Counted from the stretch's first letter, positions 13,419-22,201 are shown. The stretch: DNA of 29,629 nt from an uncultured Eubacteriales bacterium (GCA_934486705.1 CAKSQS010000030.1:1-29629); one strand, 5' to 3'. Translations and numbers: made by a program. Notes: generated by a model not told the origin, from the sequence alone.

Positions 13419-14021
13419 CTATTTGTTTTTCATACGGTATTCACGCAAGCGGCGGTAAAATGTAGCCTCTTTCAGCCCGCACATTTCAAGCACCGCTTTA
13501 ATATCAATTTCCTTTTTCTCCCAAAGCTTTACAGTCTCGGCAAAGCCCTCGGGCATTGGTTTTTCGGGTCTGCCGAAGCGCACCCCGCGCGTCTTTGCGG
13601 CGGCAATACCCTCTGACTGCCGTTTCCTTATGTTCTCGCGCTCGCTTTGCGCCACAAACGAGAGTATCTGCAATACAAGGTCGGCGATAAACGTTCCCAT
13701 TAAATCCTTGCCGTTGCGCGTATCCAAAAGCGGCATATCAATAACGCAAATATCAACGCCTATTTCTTTGGTAAGTATTCGCCACTGATTTTGAATTTCC
13801 TTGTAATTGCGCCCGAGCCTGTCAATGCTTAAAATATAAAGCAGATCGCCGGCTTTCAGTCTTTTAAGCATTTTTTTGTATTGCGGGCGTTCAAAATCCT
13901 TGCCGGACTGCTTATCCTTATAAATATTTTTCTGCAATATCTGTTTTTCCCACAGCGCAGAAATCTGCCTTTCCTCGTTTTGGTCGGTGCTTGAAACGCG
14001 TACATACCCGTATTCTGTCAT
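13419..14021 (-). CDS. Serine recombinase of the resolvase/invertase (Hin/Pin) family
   Basis: 200 residues. The catalytic serine is Ser10 in YVRVSSTDQN, with Arg8. The DRLGRN motif (about 67-72) and the helix E region (FVAQSERENIRKRQSEGI) follow. A GRP hinge leads to a C-terminal helix-turn-helix (DIKAVLEMCGLKEATFYRRLREY, about 173-195). The size and layout are those of small DNA invertases and resolvases, not large integrases. GGGGGAT precedes the ATG. A site resembling Hin crossover sites lies about 85 bases beyond its stop, with an inverted pair of the same site 3.5 kb away. It is therefore the best candidate to flip the collagen promoter. No Fis-type enhancer was identified. Confidence 0.93.
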   Translation of the reverse strand: MTEYGYVRVSSTDQNEERQISALWEKQILQKNIYKDKQSGKDFERPQYKKMLKRLKAGDLLYILSIDRLGRNYKEIQNQWRILTKEIGVDICVIDMPLLDTRNGKDLMGTFIADLVLQILSFVAQSERENIRKRQSEGIAAAKTRGVRFGRPEKPMPEGFAETVKLWEKKEIDIKAVLEMCGLKEATFYRRLREYRMKNK

Positions 14022-14111
14022 AAAAAAATCATCCCCCTGCCTTTATATAATACAAAGAGATGTTTATATAGCAAACTGTAAACCCGTAATAGAATTTAAG
14101 CAATTGTGTTA

Positions 14112-14140
14112 TAGACAAAAATGCCGCAAAATGCTATAAA
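14112..14140 (+). promoter_or_regulatory. Promoter of the propeller-AraC fusion gene
   Basis: -35 TAGACA at 14112-14117, a 17-bp spacer, -10 TATAAA at 14135-14140 with an extended -10 TGC. Confidence 0.7.
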
Positions 14141-14173
14141 TATTATATATATTTATGAAAGCAGGTGTCGCAA

Positions 14174-16918
14174 ATGCTTTGCACTAATCCTAATGAATTG
14201 AAAAGATTTTATTCCGAAAACCGAATATGGCAGGGTATACCGAGCATAGAGGTGACCGAAAAGGGTCGAATTTTCCTGACCTTTTATTCGGGAGGCACAA
14301 AGGAAGAGCCCGGGAATTACGCCGTTCTTATAAAGTCGGATAACGGGAGGGATTTTTCAGAGCCTATAGCTGCCGCCTTTCTTAAGGAACACCGCTGCTT
14401 TGACCCCTGCTTATGGATAGACCCATTAAAAAGGCTGTGGTTTACATGGAGCTGCGCACCTGATAACGCAGTATACGGCGCCATATGCGATAACCCCGAC
14501 GCCGAAGTGCTGAAATGGAGCAAGACTTTTAAAATAGGTAACGATGTTATGATGAACAAGCCCGTTGTTCTGAAAAACGGTGAATGGCTGTTACCCATTG
14601 CGGTTTGGGCGGAAAATGTGTTTGTATATAAAAAATACTCAACCGACCCCGATAAAAAGGCATTTGCGTATTTAAGCCGTGACGGTGGTAAAAGCTTTTG
14701 CAAGCTTGGTGGGGTTGATGCGCCCGGCCGCTCGTTTGACGAGCATATTATACTGGAATTGGATGATAATTTGCTTGCAATGTTTATACGCACAAATTAC
14801 GGTATTGCCGTATCGTACTCATATGATAACGGCAGAACTTGGACCGACGCCCGCGACAGCAGGCTTGGCGGACCGTGCTCAAGGTTTCACATTCGCAGGC
14901 TGCGCTCCGGACGGATATTACTTATAAATCACTACAAATTCAGCGGAAGAAACAATCTTACTGCTATGCTTTCTGAGGATAACGGAAAAAGCTGGAAATA
15001 CAGGCTGCTGCTTGATGAAAGGAACGATGTTTCATACCCTGACGCAGCCGAAGCGGCGGACGGATATATTTACATCACCTATGACCGCGAAAGAGGCTCA
15101 TTTAAGGATAAACTTGAAGACGCTTACATCTCTGCGCGCGAAATTCTTACGGCTAAAATAACAGAGGAGGATATAATTGCCGGAAAGCTCAAAAGCAACG
15201 GAAGCTATCTTAAAGCGGTCGCCTCAAAGCTCAGCAGGTACAGCGCGGAAAACACAAATCCGTATAACGAAATAAAGCGCTGCTCGGACGCCGAAATAGT
15301 AAAGCATTTTGCAAATAAAAGCGCCGACGATATTATTTATACCCTCTTTGAGCAGTTCGGAATCAACTGTATGAATATGTATAAAATGGACAGCCGAAGA
15401 CTGGATAACTATATCGAAGCCCTTAAAAACGGAACCGAAAGCAAAGAAAAAGCCCTGCGCGAAATTATTAAAATACTAAGGAACGCCACCGATAATAAAA
15501 ACACCGAAACGGCGCTTGTTTCAAAGGTTAAGGAATATATAAAAAACGGGCTTTTTTCAAACACTCCGCTTGAAAAAATTGCCGCCGATATGAATGTAAG
15601 CAAGTATTACCTATGCCATGAGTTTAAAAAAATTACAAATATGACCCTGACCGAATGGAAAAATCACCTGCGGATTGAAAAGGCAAAGGAGCGGATTGTA
15701 AACAGCGACTTAAAAATTACCGATATAGCGCTTGAATGTGGCTTTGAAAGTCCAAGCTATTTTTCAGAAATTTTTAAAAACAGCGAAAAAATAACACCCG
15801 AAGCATACCGCGCGCTTCTGCGCGAGACCCGACTTGAGGAAAAGGACGCTATACTTAAAAGTATGCTGCCTGAATGTCACCTTGCCGCTTATAATATAAA
15901 CGATATTAAAAAAAGCGAAAGCATAAAGACCTATTTTGTTACTAAGCCGAGCGATGAATATAAATTTTTACATGAAGCGGCAATAATTGAATATAACGGC
16001 AGGCTGTTCGCCGCGTGGTATAATAACGAAAGGGCGGAATTGCAGGGGCGCACGCCTATAAGGTTTTCTGTATCGACCGATTGCGGGAAAAGCTGGATCG
16101 AGCCTGTAACCGTCGCCGAGGATAAAAGCGGCAAAATACTTTACTGCCCGCCCGTTTTCGGCAAGGAGGACGGCAGACTTTATATGCTGCTTAATCAAAT
16201 GGTATCAGCCGACCATATGCACTCGCTTGATTTATACATTTATAACGATAAGCTGAATAATTTTGAGCGGCTGTGGTCAAAGCCTATTCCCTTTAAGCTG
16301 AACACAAACATTTATAAAATGAGCAACGGCAAGCTTATAATGCCGGGAAGAATTGCAAAGCTTGACGGTTTTCCGCAAATTCCTGCGGTAATGATTTCCG
16401 ATAGCGGCAAAATAAATGCCGATTGGCGAATTGTGAAGATTACCGATAAAAAGGAGCTACCCGATAATTCCGAATTTATACACCCCGAGGTATCTCTCAT
16501 TTTAAAGGAAAACAGGATATATGCATTTTGCCGCAACGACCAAAGAAATGTGCCTATTATATTTTTATCAGATGATTTCGGCGAAGGTTGGAAGGGTCCG
16601 CTTGCCTCCGATATTCCGTTTTCAAGCTCAAAAATCTACTCGGGAACGCTATCAAGCGGCAGAAATTATGTAATAGGCAGCATGGGCGCAGACCGCAAAA
16701 GGCTTTGCATTTTCTTCAGCTCCGGCAGTGATGTTCTGTTTGACAGCGGCTATATTTTGCAGGACGGCTTTTCCGAAGAATTAAACGCCGGCTACCAGTG
16801 GTCATACCCCTGCGCATACGAAAGCGACGGCAAGCTTTATGTTATATACACCATAACATTTAATAAAAATAATGAAAGAGGGGCAGTTGTTTCGGTAGTA
16901 GATTTAAGCCAGATATAA
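14174..16918 (+). CDS. Sialidase-like beta-propeller / AraC DNA-binding / sialidase-like beta-propeller fusion
   Basis: 914 residues from ATG 14174 (AGGTG six bases upstream; a GTG at 14165 lies inside that ribosome site). Residues 1 to about 340 form a BNR/Asp-box propeller with SRDGGKSF (166), SYDNGRTW (215) and SEDNGKSW (266). Residues about 450-550 are a complete AraC/XylS double helix-turn-helix: TPLEKIAADMNVSKYYLCHEFKK, then ITDIALECGFESPSYFSEIFK. Residues about 570-914 form a second propeller with STDCGKSW and SDDFGEGW. There is no signal peptide or membrane segment, so it should be cytoplasmic. The propellers probably sense or process a glycan-derived ligand, with sialic acid-like compounds one possibility. 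Whether they retain catalysis is unknown. It is divergent from the recombinase gene with no obvious target operon adjacent. Confidence 0.88.
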   Translation: MLCTNPNELKRFYSENRIWQGIPSIEVTEKGRIFLTFYSGGTKEEPGNYAVLIKSDNGRDFSEPIAAAFLKEHRCFDPCLWIDPLKRLWFTWSCAPDNAVYGAICDNPDAEVLKWSKTFKIGNDVMMNKPVVLKNGEWLLPIAVWAENVFVYKKYSTDPDKKAFAYLSRDGGKSFCKLGGVDAPGRSFDEHIILELDDNLLAMFIRTNYGIAVSYSYDNGRTWTDARDSRLGGPCSRFHIRRLRSGRILLINHYKFSGRNNLTAMLSEDNGKSWKYRLLLDERNDVSYPDAAEAADGYIYITYDRERGSFKDKLEDAYISAREILTAKITEEDIIAGKLKSNGSYLKAVASKLSRYSAENTNPYNEIKRCSDAEIVKHFANKSADDIIYTLFEQFGINCMNMYKMDSRRLDNYIEALKNGTESKEKALREIIKILRNATDNKNTETALVSKVKEYIKNGLFSNTPLEKIAADMNVSKYYLCHEFKKITNMTLTEWKNHLRIEKAKERIVNSDLKITDIALECGFESPSYFSEIFKNSEKITPEAYRALLRETRLEEKDAILKSMLPECHLAAYNINDIKKSESIKTYFVTKPSDEYKFLHEAAIIEYNGRLFAAWYNNERAELQGRTPIRFSVSTDCGKSWIEPVTVAEDKSGKILYCPPVFGKEDGRLYMLLNQMVSADHMHSLDLYIYNDKLNNFERLWSKPIPFKLNTNIYKMSNGKLIMPGRIAKLDGFPQIPAVMISDSGKINADWRIVKITDKKELPDNSEFIHPEVSLILKENRIYAFCRNDQRNVPIIFLSDDFGEGWKGPLASDIPFSSSKIYSGTLSSGRNYVIGSMGADRKRLCIFFSSGSDVLFDSGYILQDGFSEELNAGYQWSYPCAYESDGKLYVIYTITFNKNNERGAVVSVVDLSQI

Positions 16919-16932
16919 TATTTAAAGCACCA

Positions 16933-16978
16933 AAAAACCGTACCTGAGAGCTGCAAAGCTTTCCGGTACGGTTTTTAA
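16933..16978. terminator. Bidirectional terminator between convergent genes
   Basis: AAAAACCGTACC (16933-16944) pairs with GGTACGGTTTTT (16965-16976). It serves the plus-strand fusion gene and the minus-strand TRIC gene. Confidence 0.85.
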
Positions 16979-16988
16979 AAATTCAAAT

Positions 16989-17624
16989 TTATGTATTTCT
17001 GTCCCTGAAAAAGTTCCATTTGAAATGCGCGGCGCAAAGCCTTAAAGCCGTGGTAACCACAATTCCCGCCGCCATGGCTATTCCCGTGCCGAAGGGCTTC
17101 CACAGGGCTATGCACGCCCCCGCGCCTATTACCGAGGCGCAGGCATAAAAGTGCTTTATGAATATTCCGGGAATTTCGCCCGCAAAAATATCACGCATTA
17201 TGCCGCCGCCAACGCCCGTTAAAAAGCCGGTGGTGAAAAGCAAAAATATGTGCTTAAAGCCGTACATGGTAATGGCTTTTTGAACGCCGACCACCGTAAA
17301 AGCGCCGAGGCCGATTGCATCCATATACAGAAACACCGCCGCGTGCAGCTTTTGAAAGCTGTGCTCGGGGAAAGCACGGTGAAAGAAAAACATAACCGCC
17401 GCAACCGCAAAAGCCGCCCCTGCATATATAGGCTTTACAAACGCCACGGGCGGAATTGCGCCGAGAATTAAATCGCGTATTATTCCGCCGCCCATAGCCG
17501 CCGTTACCGCAAGCACGACTACGCCGAACATATCCATATGCTTTTTCATACCCGCCATAGCGCCCGACGCCGCCGCGGCGATTATTCCGAGCATTTCAAA
17601 TGTGAAAATGAACTTTTCGGTCAT
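16989..17624 (-). CDS. TRIC-family (UPF0126, YadS/YicG-like) cation channel protein
   Basis: 211 residues, about seven membrane helices made of two repeated halves. Each half carries the family signature, GGGIIRDLILG near residue 46 and GGGIMRDIFAG near 140. Prokaryotic homologues of trimeric intracellular cation channels have this length and repeat, and they conduct monovalent cations across the cytoplasmic membrane; glycine uptake has been suggested for some. Its ATG at 17624 has AGGTGG eight bases upstream. It lies downstream of clpX on the same strand but behind a terminator, so it may have separate transcription. Confidence 0.9.
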   Translation of the reverse strand: MTEKFIFTFEMLGIIAAAASGAMAGMKKHMDMFGVVVLAVTAAMGGGIIRDLILGAIPPVAFVKPIYAGAAFAVAAVMFFFHRAFPEHSFQKLHAAVFLYMDAIGLGAFTVVGVQKAITMYGFKHIFLLFTTGFLTGVGGGIMRDIFAGEIPGIFIKHFYACASVIGAGACIALWKPFGTGIAMAAGIVVTTALRLCAAHFKWNFFRDRNT

Positions 17625-17643
17625 ATTCTTCTACCACCTAACA

Positions 17644-17680
17644 TTAAAACGGCAGCGGAAACCGATAGATTTCTGCTGCC
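17644..17680 (-). terminator. Rho-independent terminator after clpX
   Basis: On the minus strand GGCAGCAGAAA pairs with TTTCCGCTGCC (one mismatch) and is followed by GTTTTAA. Confidence 0.75.
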
Positions 17681-17689
17681 ATAGTGTTT

Positions 17690-18931
17690 TTAAGAAGCCT
17701 TGCGCATAATTTCCGCTTTGCCGTTTTCAACCGTTTCCTTGGTTACGGTAATTTTGGTTATGCTGCTGTCCGACGGGCTTTCAAACATAAGCGGCTGCAA
17801 AACGCTTTCTATTATAGAGCGGAGACCTCTTGCACCCGTTTTGCGCTCGATTGTAAGCTCCGCAATGCGCTCAAGCGCTTCCTTTTCAAATTCAAGGTCG
17901 ATATTATCCATTTTGAAAAGCGCTTTATACTGCTTTACAATAGAGTTTTTCGGCTCGGTCATAATTCTTACAAGCGTTTCCTTATCCATACCGTTAAGCG
18001 CGGTTATAACAGGCAAACGCCCCACAAGCTCGGGAATCATGCCGAATTTAACCAAATCCTGGTGTGTCGCTTGTGTTGCCACCGCCTCAGCCTCAACCGA
18101 TTTTGGCGACTTAACATCCGCCCCGAAGCCTAAGCTGCTGCCGCCTATTCTGCGCTCAATAACCTTTTCTATTCCGTCAAAAGCGCCTGCGCAGATAAAG
18201 AGGATATTGGTAGTATCAATTTGAATAAACTCCTGCTGCGGGTGCTTTCTGCCGCCCTGCGGCGGAACGTTTGAAACCGTTCCCTCAAGAATTTTAAGCA
18301 GCGCCTGCTGCACGCCCTCGCCGCTTACATCGCGGGTTATGGACGCATTTTCCGACTTGCGCGCGATTTTATCTATTTCATCAACATAAATAATTCCGCG
18401 CTCCGCCTTTTCAATATCATAATCCGCCGCCTGTATCAAGCGAAGAAGTATGTTTTCCACATCCTCGCCCACATAGCCTGCCTCGGTAAGGGTGGTGGCG
18501 TCGGTAATGGCAATCGGCACGTCAAGAATTTTAGCCAAGGTCTGCGCAAGCAGAGTTTTTCCCACGCCTGTAGGTCCGAGCATTAAAACATTGCTTTTGT
18601 TAAGCTCAACATCGGCAGACTCGTTCTTAAAAATGCGCTTATAGTGGTTATACACCGCAACGGCAAGCGTTTTTTTGGCATCGTCCTGCCCGATAACGTA
18701 TTCGTCAAGCTTTTGCTTAATTTCCTGCGGCTTGGGCAGCACAAATTCGGGCTGCGGCTTTTTTTTGCGCTTTTTGGGCATACCCTCTTCATCATCTGAA
18801 AGCAGCGCGTTGCAAAACTCAATGCAGTTATCGCAAATATAAACGCCCGGGCCTTCAACCAACCTTGTTACCTCGTCCTGCGTTTTGCCGCAAAACGAGC
18901 AGCGTATTTCATTATCCCTGTCATTCGGCAT
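17690..18931 (-). CDS. clpX: ATP-dependent Clp protease ATPase subunit ClpX
   Basis: 413 residues. The N-terminal zinc domain has Cys11, 14, 33 and 36. A lysine-rich linker (KKRKKK, 53-58) follows. The AAA module has Walker A GPTGVGKT at 119-126 and Walker B IIYVDEID, then GAFDGIEKVI and the ClpP-contact loop LGF (SSLGFGAD) where IGF is usual. Sensor-2 is GARGLR near the C-terminus. The partner peptidase ClpP is encoded 10 bases upstream, so they are co-transcribed. It unfolds tagged substrates in the cytoplasm. Confidence 0.98.
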   Translation of the reverse strand: MPNDRDNEIRCSFCGKTQDEVTRLVEGPGVYICDNCIEFCNALLSDDEEGMPKKRKKKPQPEFVLPKPQEIKQKLDEYVIGQDDAKKTLAVAVYNHYKRIFKNESADVELNKSNVLMLGPTGVGKTLLAQTLAKILDVPIAITDATTLTEAGYVGEDVENILLRLIQAADYDIEKAERGIIYVDEIDKIARKSENASITRDVSGEGVQQALLKILEGTVSNVPPQGGRKHPQQEFIQIDTTNILFICAGAFDGIEKVIERRIGGSSLGFGADVKSPKSVEAEAVATQATHQDLVKFGMIPELVGRLPVITALNGMDKETLVRIMTEPKNSIVKQYKALFKMDNIDLEFEKEALERIAELTIERKTGARGLRSIIESVLQPLMFESPSDSSITKITVTKETVENGKAEIMRKAS

Positions 18932-18941
18932 TTGAATACCT

Positions 18942-19529
18942 CTATCTCTTAGAAATTACTTTGTCGATAAGCCCATACTCCGCAGCCTCGGCAGCGGTCA
19001 TAAAGTTATCTCTTTCGGTGTCTATCTGTATCTGCTCTAAGGGCTTGCCCGTTTCCTCTGCCAATATCTTATTGATATTGCTGCGAATCTGCTCAATGTG
19101 GTGCGCGTGAATGAGAATATCCGTCGCCTGACCCTGCGCCTGACCGAGCGGCTGATGAATCATAATTTCGCTGTTGGGCAGCGCCAAGCGCTTGCCCTTA
19201 GTGCCGGCAGCTAACAAAAACGCGCCCATACTTGCCGCCATACCCATACAAATGGTGCTTACATCGCACTTAATGTACTGCATGGTATCGTAAATAGCCA
19301 TACCTGCCGTAACCGCACCGCCGGGGCTGTTAATGTAGAAGTTTATATCCTTTTCGGGGTCTTGCCCCTCAAGGTAAAGCATTTGAGCGATTATAACGCT
19401 GGCAGACGCATTGTTTACCTCGTCGTTCAGCATTATAATGCGGTCGTTCAAAAGTCTTGAGAAAATATCGTAGGAGCGCTCGCCCCTGCTTGTCTGTTCA
19501 ATTACATAAGGTACTAAACTCATATCCAT
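18942..19529 (-). CDS. clpP: ATP-dependent Clp protease proteolytic subunit ClpP
   Basis: 195 residues, the normal length. The catalytic triad is Ser100 (MAASMGAF), His125 (MIHQPLG) and Asp174 (RDNFM). The N-terminal SLVPYVIEQTSRGERSYDI is the axial-gate region. GGAGGT lies six bases before ATG 19529. It serves both ClpX (next gene) and ClpC (14 kb to the left). There are separate promoter elements in front, but no CtsR heptad pair is visible there, unlike at the clpC operon. Confidence 0.98.
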   Translation of the reverse strand: MDMSLVPYVIEQTSRGERSYDIFSRLLNDRIIMLNDEVNNASASVIIAQMLYLEGQDPEKDINFYINSPGGAVTAGMAIYDTMQYIKCDVSTICMGMAASMGAFLLAAGTKGKRLALPNSEIMIHQPLGQAQGQATDILIHAHHIEQIRSNINKILAEETGKPLEQIQIDTERDNFMTAAEAAEYGLIDKVISKR

Positions 19530-19583
19530 TCCGGTTACCTCCGTTTTTTAGGCTCACGCCTCAAGTATTAACAGTTTATAGCA

Positions 19584-19612
19584 TTTATAATCAATTATGA
19601 GAGCGCCGACAA
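19584..19612 (-). promoter_or_regulatory. Probable promoter of clpP-clpX
   Basis: Minus strand: -35 TTGTCG at 19612-19607, 17-bp spacer, -10 TATAAA at 19589-19584. The -35 lies inside the hairpin after tig. Confidence 0.55.
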
Positions 19613-19625
19613 TGCCGACACTCTC
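19599..19625 (-). terminator. Hairpin after tig, weak terminator or attenuator
   Basis: GAGAGTGTCGG pairs with TCGGCGCTCTC (with G-T pairs), loop of five. The following tract is only AT-rich, so termination is likely partial. Confidence 0.4.
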
Positions 19626-19645
19626 TTTAATGTTAACTTACCGAA

Positions 19646-21043
19646 TTATTCGGCGCTTTCTTCCTCTGTCTTTTTAGCTGCCGTTTTCTTTGCGGCGGGC
19701 TTTTTAGCCGCGGTCTTCTTAGCGGCGGGTTTCTTTTCTTCCTCTGCCTTTTCTTGAACCTCGGTTATAACCGCGTTTTCCTTAACAAGGTCGATTGCCT
19801 TGCCTACCGCAATATCCTTTGAAAGCTCGCTTGCGGGAATAGCGGCTTTAACCTTTTCAAGCTCTACGCCGTAATCCTCAGCCATCTTCTTATACTGCTC
19901 CTCAATATCCTTTTCATCGGGAGTAATATTTTCAAGCTCAATTATTTTTTCAAGAGCAAGTCTGTACTTAACCTGCATTTCAGCCTGCGGGCGGAAGGAT
20001 TTCTTGAAATCGTCGATATTTGAATTGGTGTACTTTAAGTAGGTTTCAAGGTTAAGCCCCTGCGACTGCAGCCTGTAAGCAAAGTCCTCAACGCACTGCT
20101 CAAGGCGGTTTTCAAACATAGCCTCGGGAATATCGCCCTTAATGCTGTCAACAATCTGCTGAACAAGCGTGTTTTCAACAGCCTCGTCGGCAGCCTTCTG
20201 CTTGCGCTCCAAAGCCTTTTTCTTAATATCGGCCTTTAAGTCCTTAAGGGTGTCAAACTCGCTTACGTCCTTTGCAAACTCGTCGTCAACCGTCGGGAGT
20301 TCCTTAACCTTTATCTCGTGCAGCTTAACCTTGAATACGGCAGCCTTGCCTGCAAGGTCTTTCGCGCCGTAATCCTCGGGGAATGTAACGTTAACGTCAA
20401 ACTCATCGCCGATATTCTTGCCGATTATCTGGTCTTCAAAGCCGGGAATAAACTGACCCGAGCCGAGAACTAAGGAGTGACCCTCTGCCTTACCGCCGTC
20501 AAACGCCTTGCCGTCAACAAAGCCCTCAAAGTCGATAATAACCGTATCGTCCTTTTTAGCGGCGCGGTCCTCAACGGAAACCATACGCGCGTTACGCTCT
20601 GCCATAGCGTTAACCTCGGCGTTTACCTCGGCAGCGTCAACCTTAACGGCGGTCTTTTCAGCCTTTAAGCCCTTGTACTCGCCTATTTCAATTTCGGGGT
20701 AGGTTGTAACGGATACCTTGAAATCAGCGCCGTCCTCTTTGGAAATGGAAACCATTTCAAAGTCCATTTTATCGTTTATAACCTTAAGACCCGATTCTGT
20801 TACAGCCTCGTCAACCAAGTCGTTATAAAGCAGATTGAGAGCGTCCTCAAAGAATATTTCGCTGCCGTAGTAAGTCTCGATTATGTGCAGCGGAGCTTTA
20901 CCTCTTCTGAAACCGGGAACGTTTATCTTCTTGCAGTTTTTCTTGTAAGCCTCGCGAATTGCCTCGCGGAATTTCTCACCGTCAACGGTGATCTCCAACT
21001 GATATCTGTTGGTATCAATCTTTTTTGTTTCTTTTAAGCTCAT
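19646..21043 (-). CDS. tig: Trigger factor chaperone/prolyl isomerase with an Ala-Lys-rich C-terminal tail
   Basis: 465 residues from ATG 21043 (GGAGGT six bases upstream; the frame extends further but without a ribosome site). The ribosome-binding motif VPGFRRGKAPLHIIE lies near residue 45. An FKBP-type isomerase domain spans about 150-240 (DTVIIDFEGFVDG to FKVKLHEIK), followed by the helical chaperone arms. The last 35 residues form an unusual low-complexity tail of PAAKKTAAKK repeats closed by EEESAE, not part of the standard fold. Trigger factor binds nascent chains at the ribosome exit. tig-clpP-clpX order is the conserved one. Confidence 0.97.
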   Translation of the reverse strand: MSLKETKKIDTNRYQLEITVDGEKFREAIREAYKKNCKKINVPGFRRGKAPLHIIETYYGSEIFFEDALNLLYNDLVDEAVTESGLKVINDKMDFEMVSISKEDGADFKVSVTTYPEIEIGEYKGLKAEKTAVKVDAAEVNAEVNAMAERNARMVSVEDRAAKKDDTVIIDFEGFVDGKAFDGGKAEGHSLVLGSGQFIPGFEDQIIGKNIGDEFDVNVTFPEDYGAKDLAGKAAVFKVKLHEIKVKELPTVDDEFAKDVSEFDTLKDLKADIKKKALERKQKAADEAVENTLVQQIVDSIKGDIPEAMFENRLEQCVEDFAYRLQSQGLNLETYLKYTNSNIDDFKKSFRPQAEMQVKYRLALEKIIELENITPDEKDIEEQYKKMAEDYGVELEKVKAAIPASELSKDIAVGKAIDLVKENAVITEVQEKAEEEKKPAAKKTAAKKPAAKKTAAKKTEEESAE

Positions 21044-21112
21044 TTTTTTACCTCCGTAAAGCAAAACGAGCAGTGCGCACGCACATTTCACTCATTTTAC
21101 ATAGTTCAAATT

Positions 21113-21141
21113 ATTATAGCATAACTTAATAATATTTTCCA
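21113..21141 (-). promoter_or_regulatory. Promoter of tig
   Basis: Minus strand: -35 TGGAAA at 21141-21136, 17-bp spacer, perfect -10 TATAAT at 21118-21113 with extended TGC. Confidence 0.7.
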
Positions 21142-21183
21142 TACATTTTTTTAACTTTTCGTAAATTCGGCAAAATTTATATA

Positions 21184-21861
21184 TTAAGCAATAAAAACAG
21201 GTGTAAAATCAACGCAATCACAGGATAAAAGGCGGAATTTCACGCCGCCGTACTCGGTTTTTACCTTGCACGCGCCCGCACCGTGTATATGCCCGTGGCA
21301 GACCTGATTTATTCCGTGACGTTTTATAACGCCGAAAATCTCCTCGCACACCTCGTCGCCCCAAACGCAGGGGTAATGCAGAAAGGTAAGTATTGGCAAG
21401 CCGGTTTTTTCCGCCGCCGAAAGCGATAATTCCAGTCTGCCCGCCTCGCGCTGCAAAATTTTCGGGTCGGGCTTATCGTCAAAAAACCAGCCGCGCGTTC
21501 CCGCAACGGCATACCCCTCGCACACGGCGCAATTATTAAAGATAAAATCAATAGAACCGAAATTATTATCGTTTAAAAATTCCCTTAATTTTTTCGAGGT
21601 GCTCCACCACAGGTCGTGATTTCCCTTTAAAAGAATTTTTTTGCCGGGTAAATTTTCCAAAAATTCAAAATCCTTTTTTGTTTCCTCTAATTTCAGCCCC
21701 CAGGAGAAATCGCCCGGTAAAATAACGGTATCGGCGGGCTTTACAAGCCTTTTCCAGTTAGCCGAAATACGCTCGGTGTGATTTTCCCAGCCCTTAAAAA
21801 TATTCATGGGCTTATTTGTGCCAAACGATAAGTGCAAATCGGAAATTCCGTATATACTCAG
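21184..21861 (-). CDS. Calcineurin-like metallophosphoesterase with a probable CTG start
   Basis: 225 residues if read from the CTG at 21861, giving xSIYGISDLHLSFG. That region supplies the family's first metal motif, Asp-x-His (SDLHLS), so translation must begin upstream of the TTG at 21837. CTG is the only sensible codon: AGGAGG (minus strand, 21874-21869) sits seven bases before it and no ATG, GTG or TTG occurs in frame between. Other motifs are PGDFSWG (GD), GNHDLWW (GNHD), FLHYPC and CHGHIHG (GHxH). The fold binds two metals and hydrolyses phosphoesters; substrate unknown. It lies upstream of tig on the same strand. Confidence 0.85.
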   Translation of the reverse strand: MSIYGISDLHLSFGTNKPMNIFKGWENHTERISANWKRLVKPADTVILPGDFSWGLKLEETKKDFEFLENLPGKKILLKGNHDLWWSTSKKLREFLNDNNFGSIDFIFNNCAVCEGYAVAGTRGWFFDDKPDPKILQREAGRLELSLSAAEKTGLPILTFLHYPCVWGDEVCEEIFGVIKRHGINQVCHGHIHGAGACKVKTEYGGVKFRLLSCDCVDFTPVFIA

Positions 21862-21952
21862 AGCTTTTCCTCCTTTAAAATTTTAATTATTTTAACATAA
21901 TCGGGCATAATAATAAGGACCCCAAAACGGGTCGGAAAGGAATTGAACCGAT

Positions 21953-22117
21953 ATGTCAGACTGTAAATGTGAAACCAAACTTTGCGTAGCGTGCGACGTA
22001 TGTAACTGTGTTCATCACACAGCGGACGATATGTGCGCTGCCGGCAAAATTCGCGTAGGTCACGGCGAAGCTTCTACCTGCAAGGACACCTGCTGCGATA
22101 CCTTCGAGGCAAGATAA
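21953..22117 (+). CDS. DUF1540 cysteine-rich small protein
   Basis: 54 residues with ten cysteines (4, 6, 11, 14, 17, 19, 28, 43, 47, 48). The pattern CDVCNCVHH....CAAGKIRVGHGEA....D.CCDTF matches the DUF1540 module common in Clostridia. These small proteins probably bind a metal ion; no function is established. AAGGA precedes ATG 21953 at a longish 11 bases. It is a lone plus-strand gene between minus-strand genes and ends at a strong terminator. Confidence 0.85.
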   Translation: MSDCKCETKLCVACDVCNCVHHTADDMCAAGKIRVGHGEASTCKDTCCDTFEAR

Positions 22118-22141
22118 ATCCTCGCATTGTCGTTTCCTTTC

Positions 22142-22183
22142 AAAAAAAGGAGCATCCTCCCCAAATATTGGGGAGGGATTTTT
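22142..22183. terminator. Bidirectional terminator between the DUF1540 gene and thrC
   Basis: CCTCCCCAA (22156-22164) pairs with TTGGGGAGG (22168-22176). A TTTTT tract follows on the plus strand and a seven-T tract further on along the minus strand. Confidence 0.85.
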
Positions 22184-22201
22184 AATAATTCCGCATTATA
22201 T

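Noticed and set aside
14022..14173. Further copies of the invertase site between the recombinase and the AraC fusion gene
   Set aside because: No ATCAAAA/TTTTGAT pair found there; only promoter-like AT-rich sequence.
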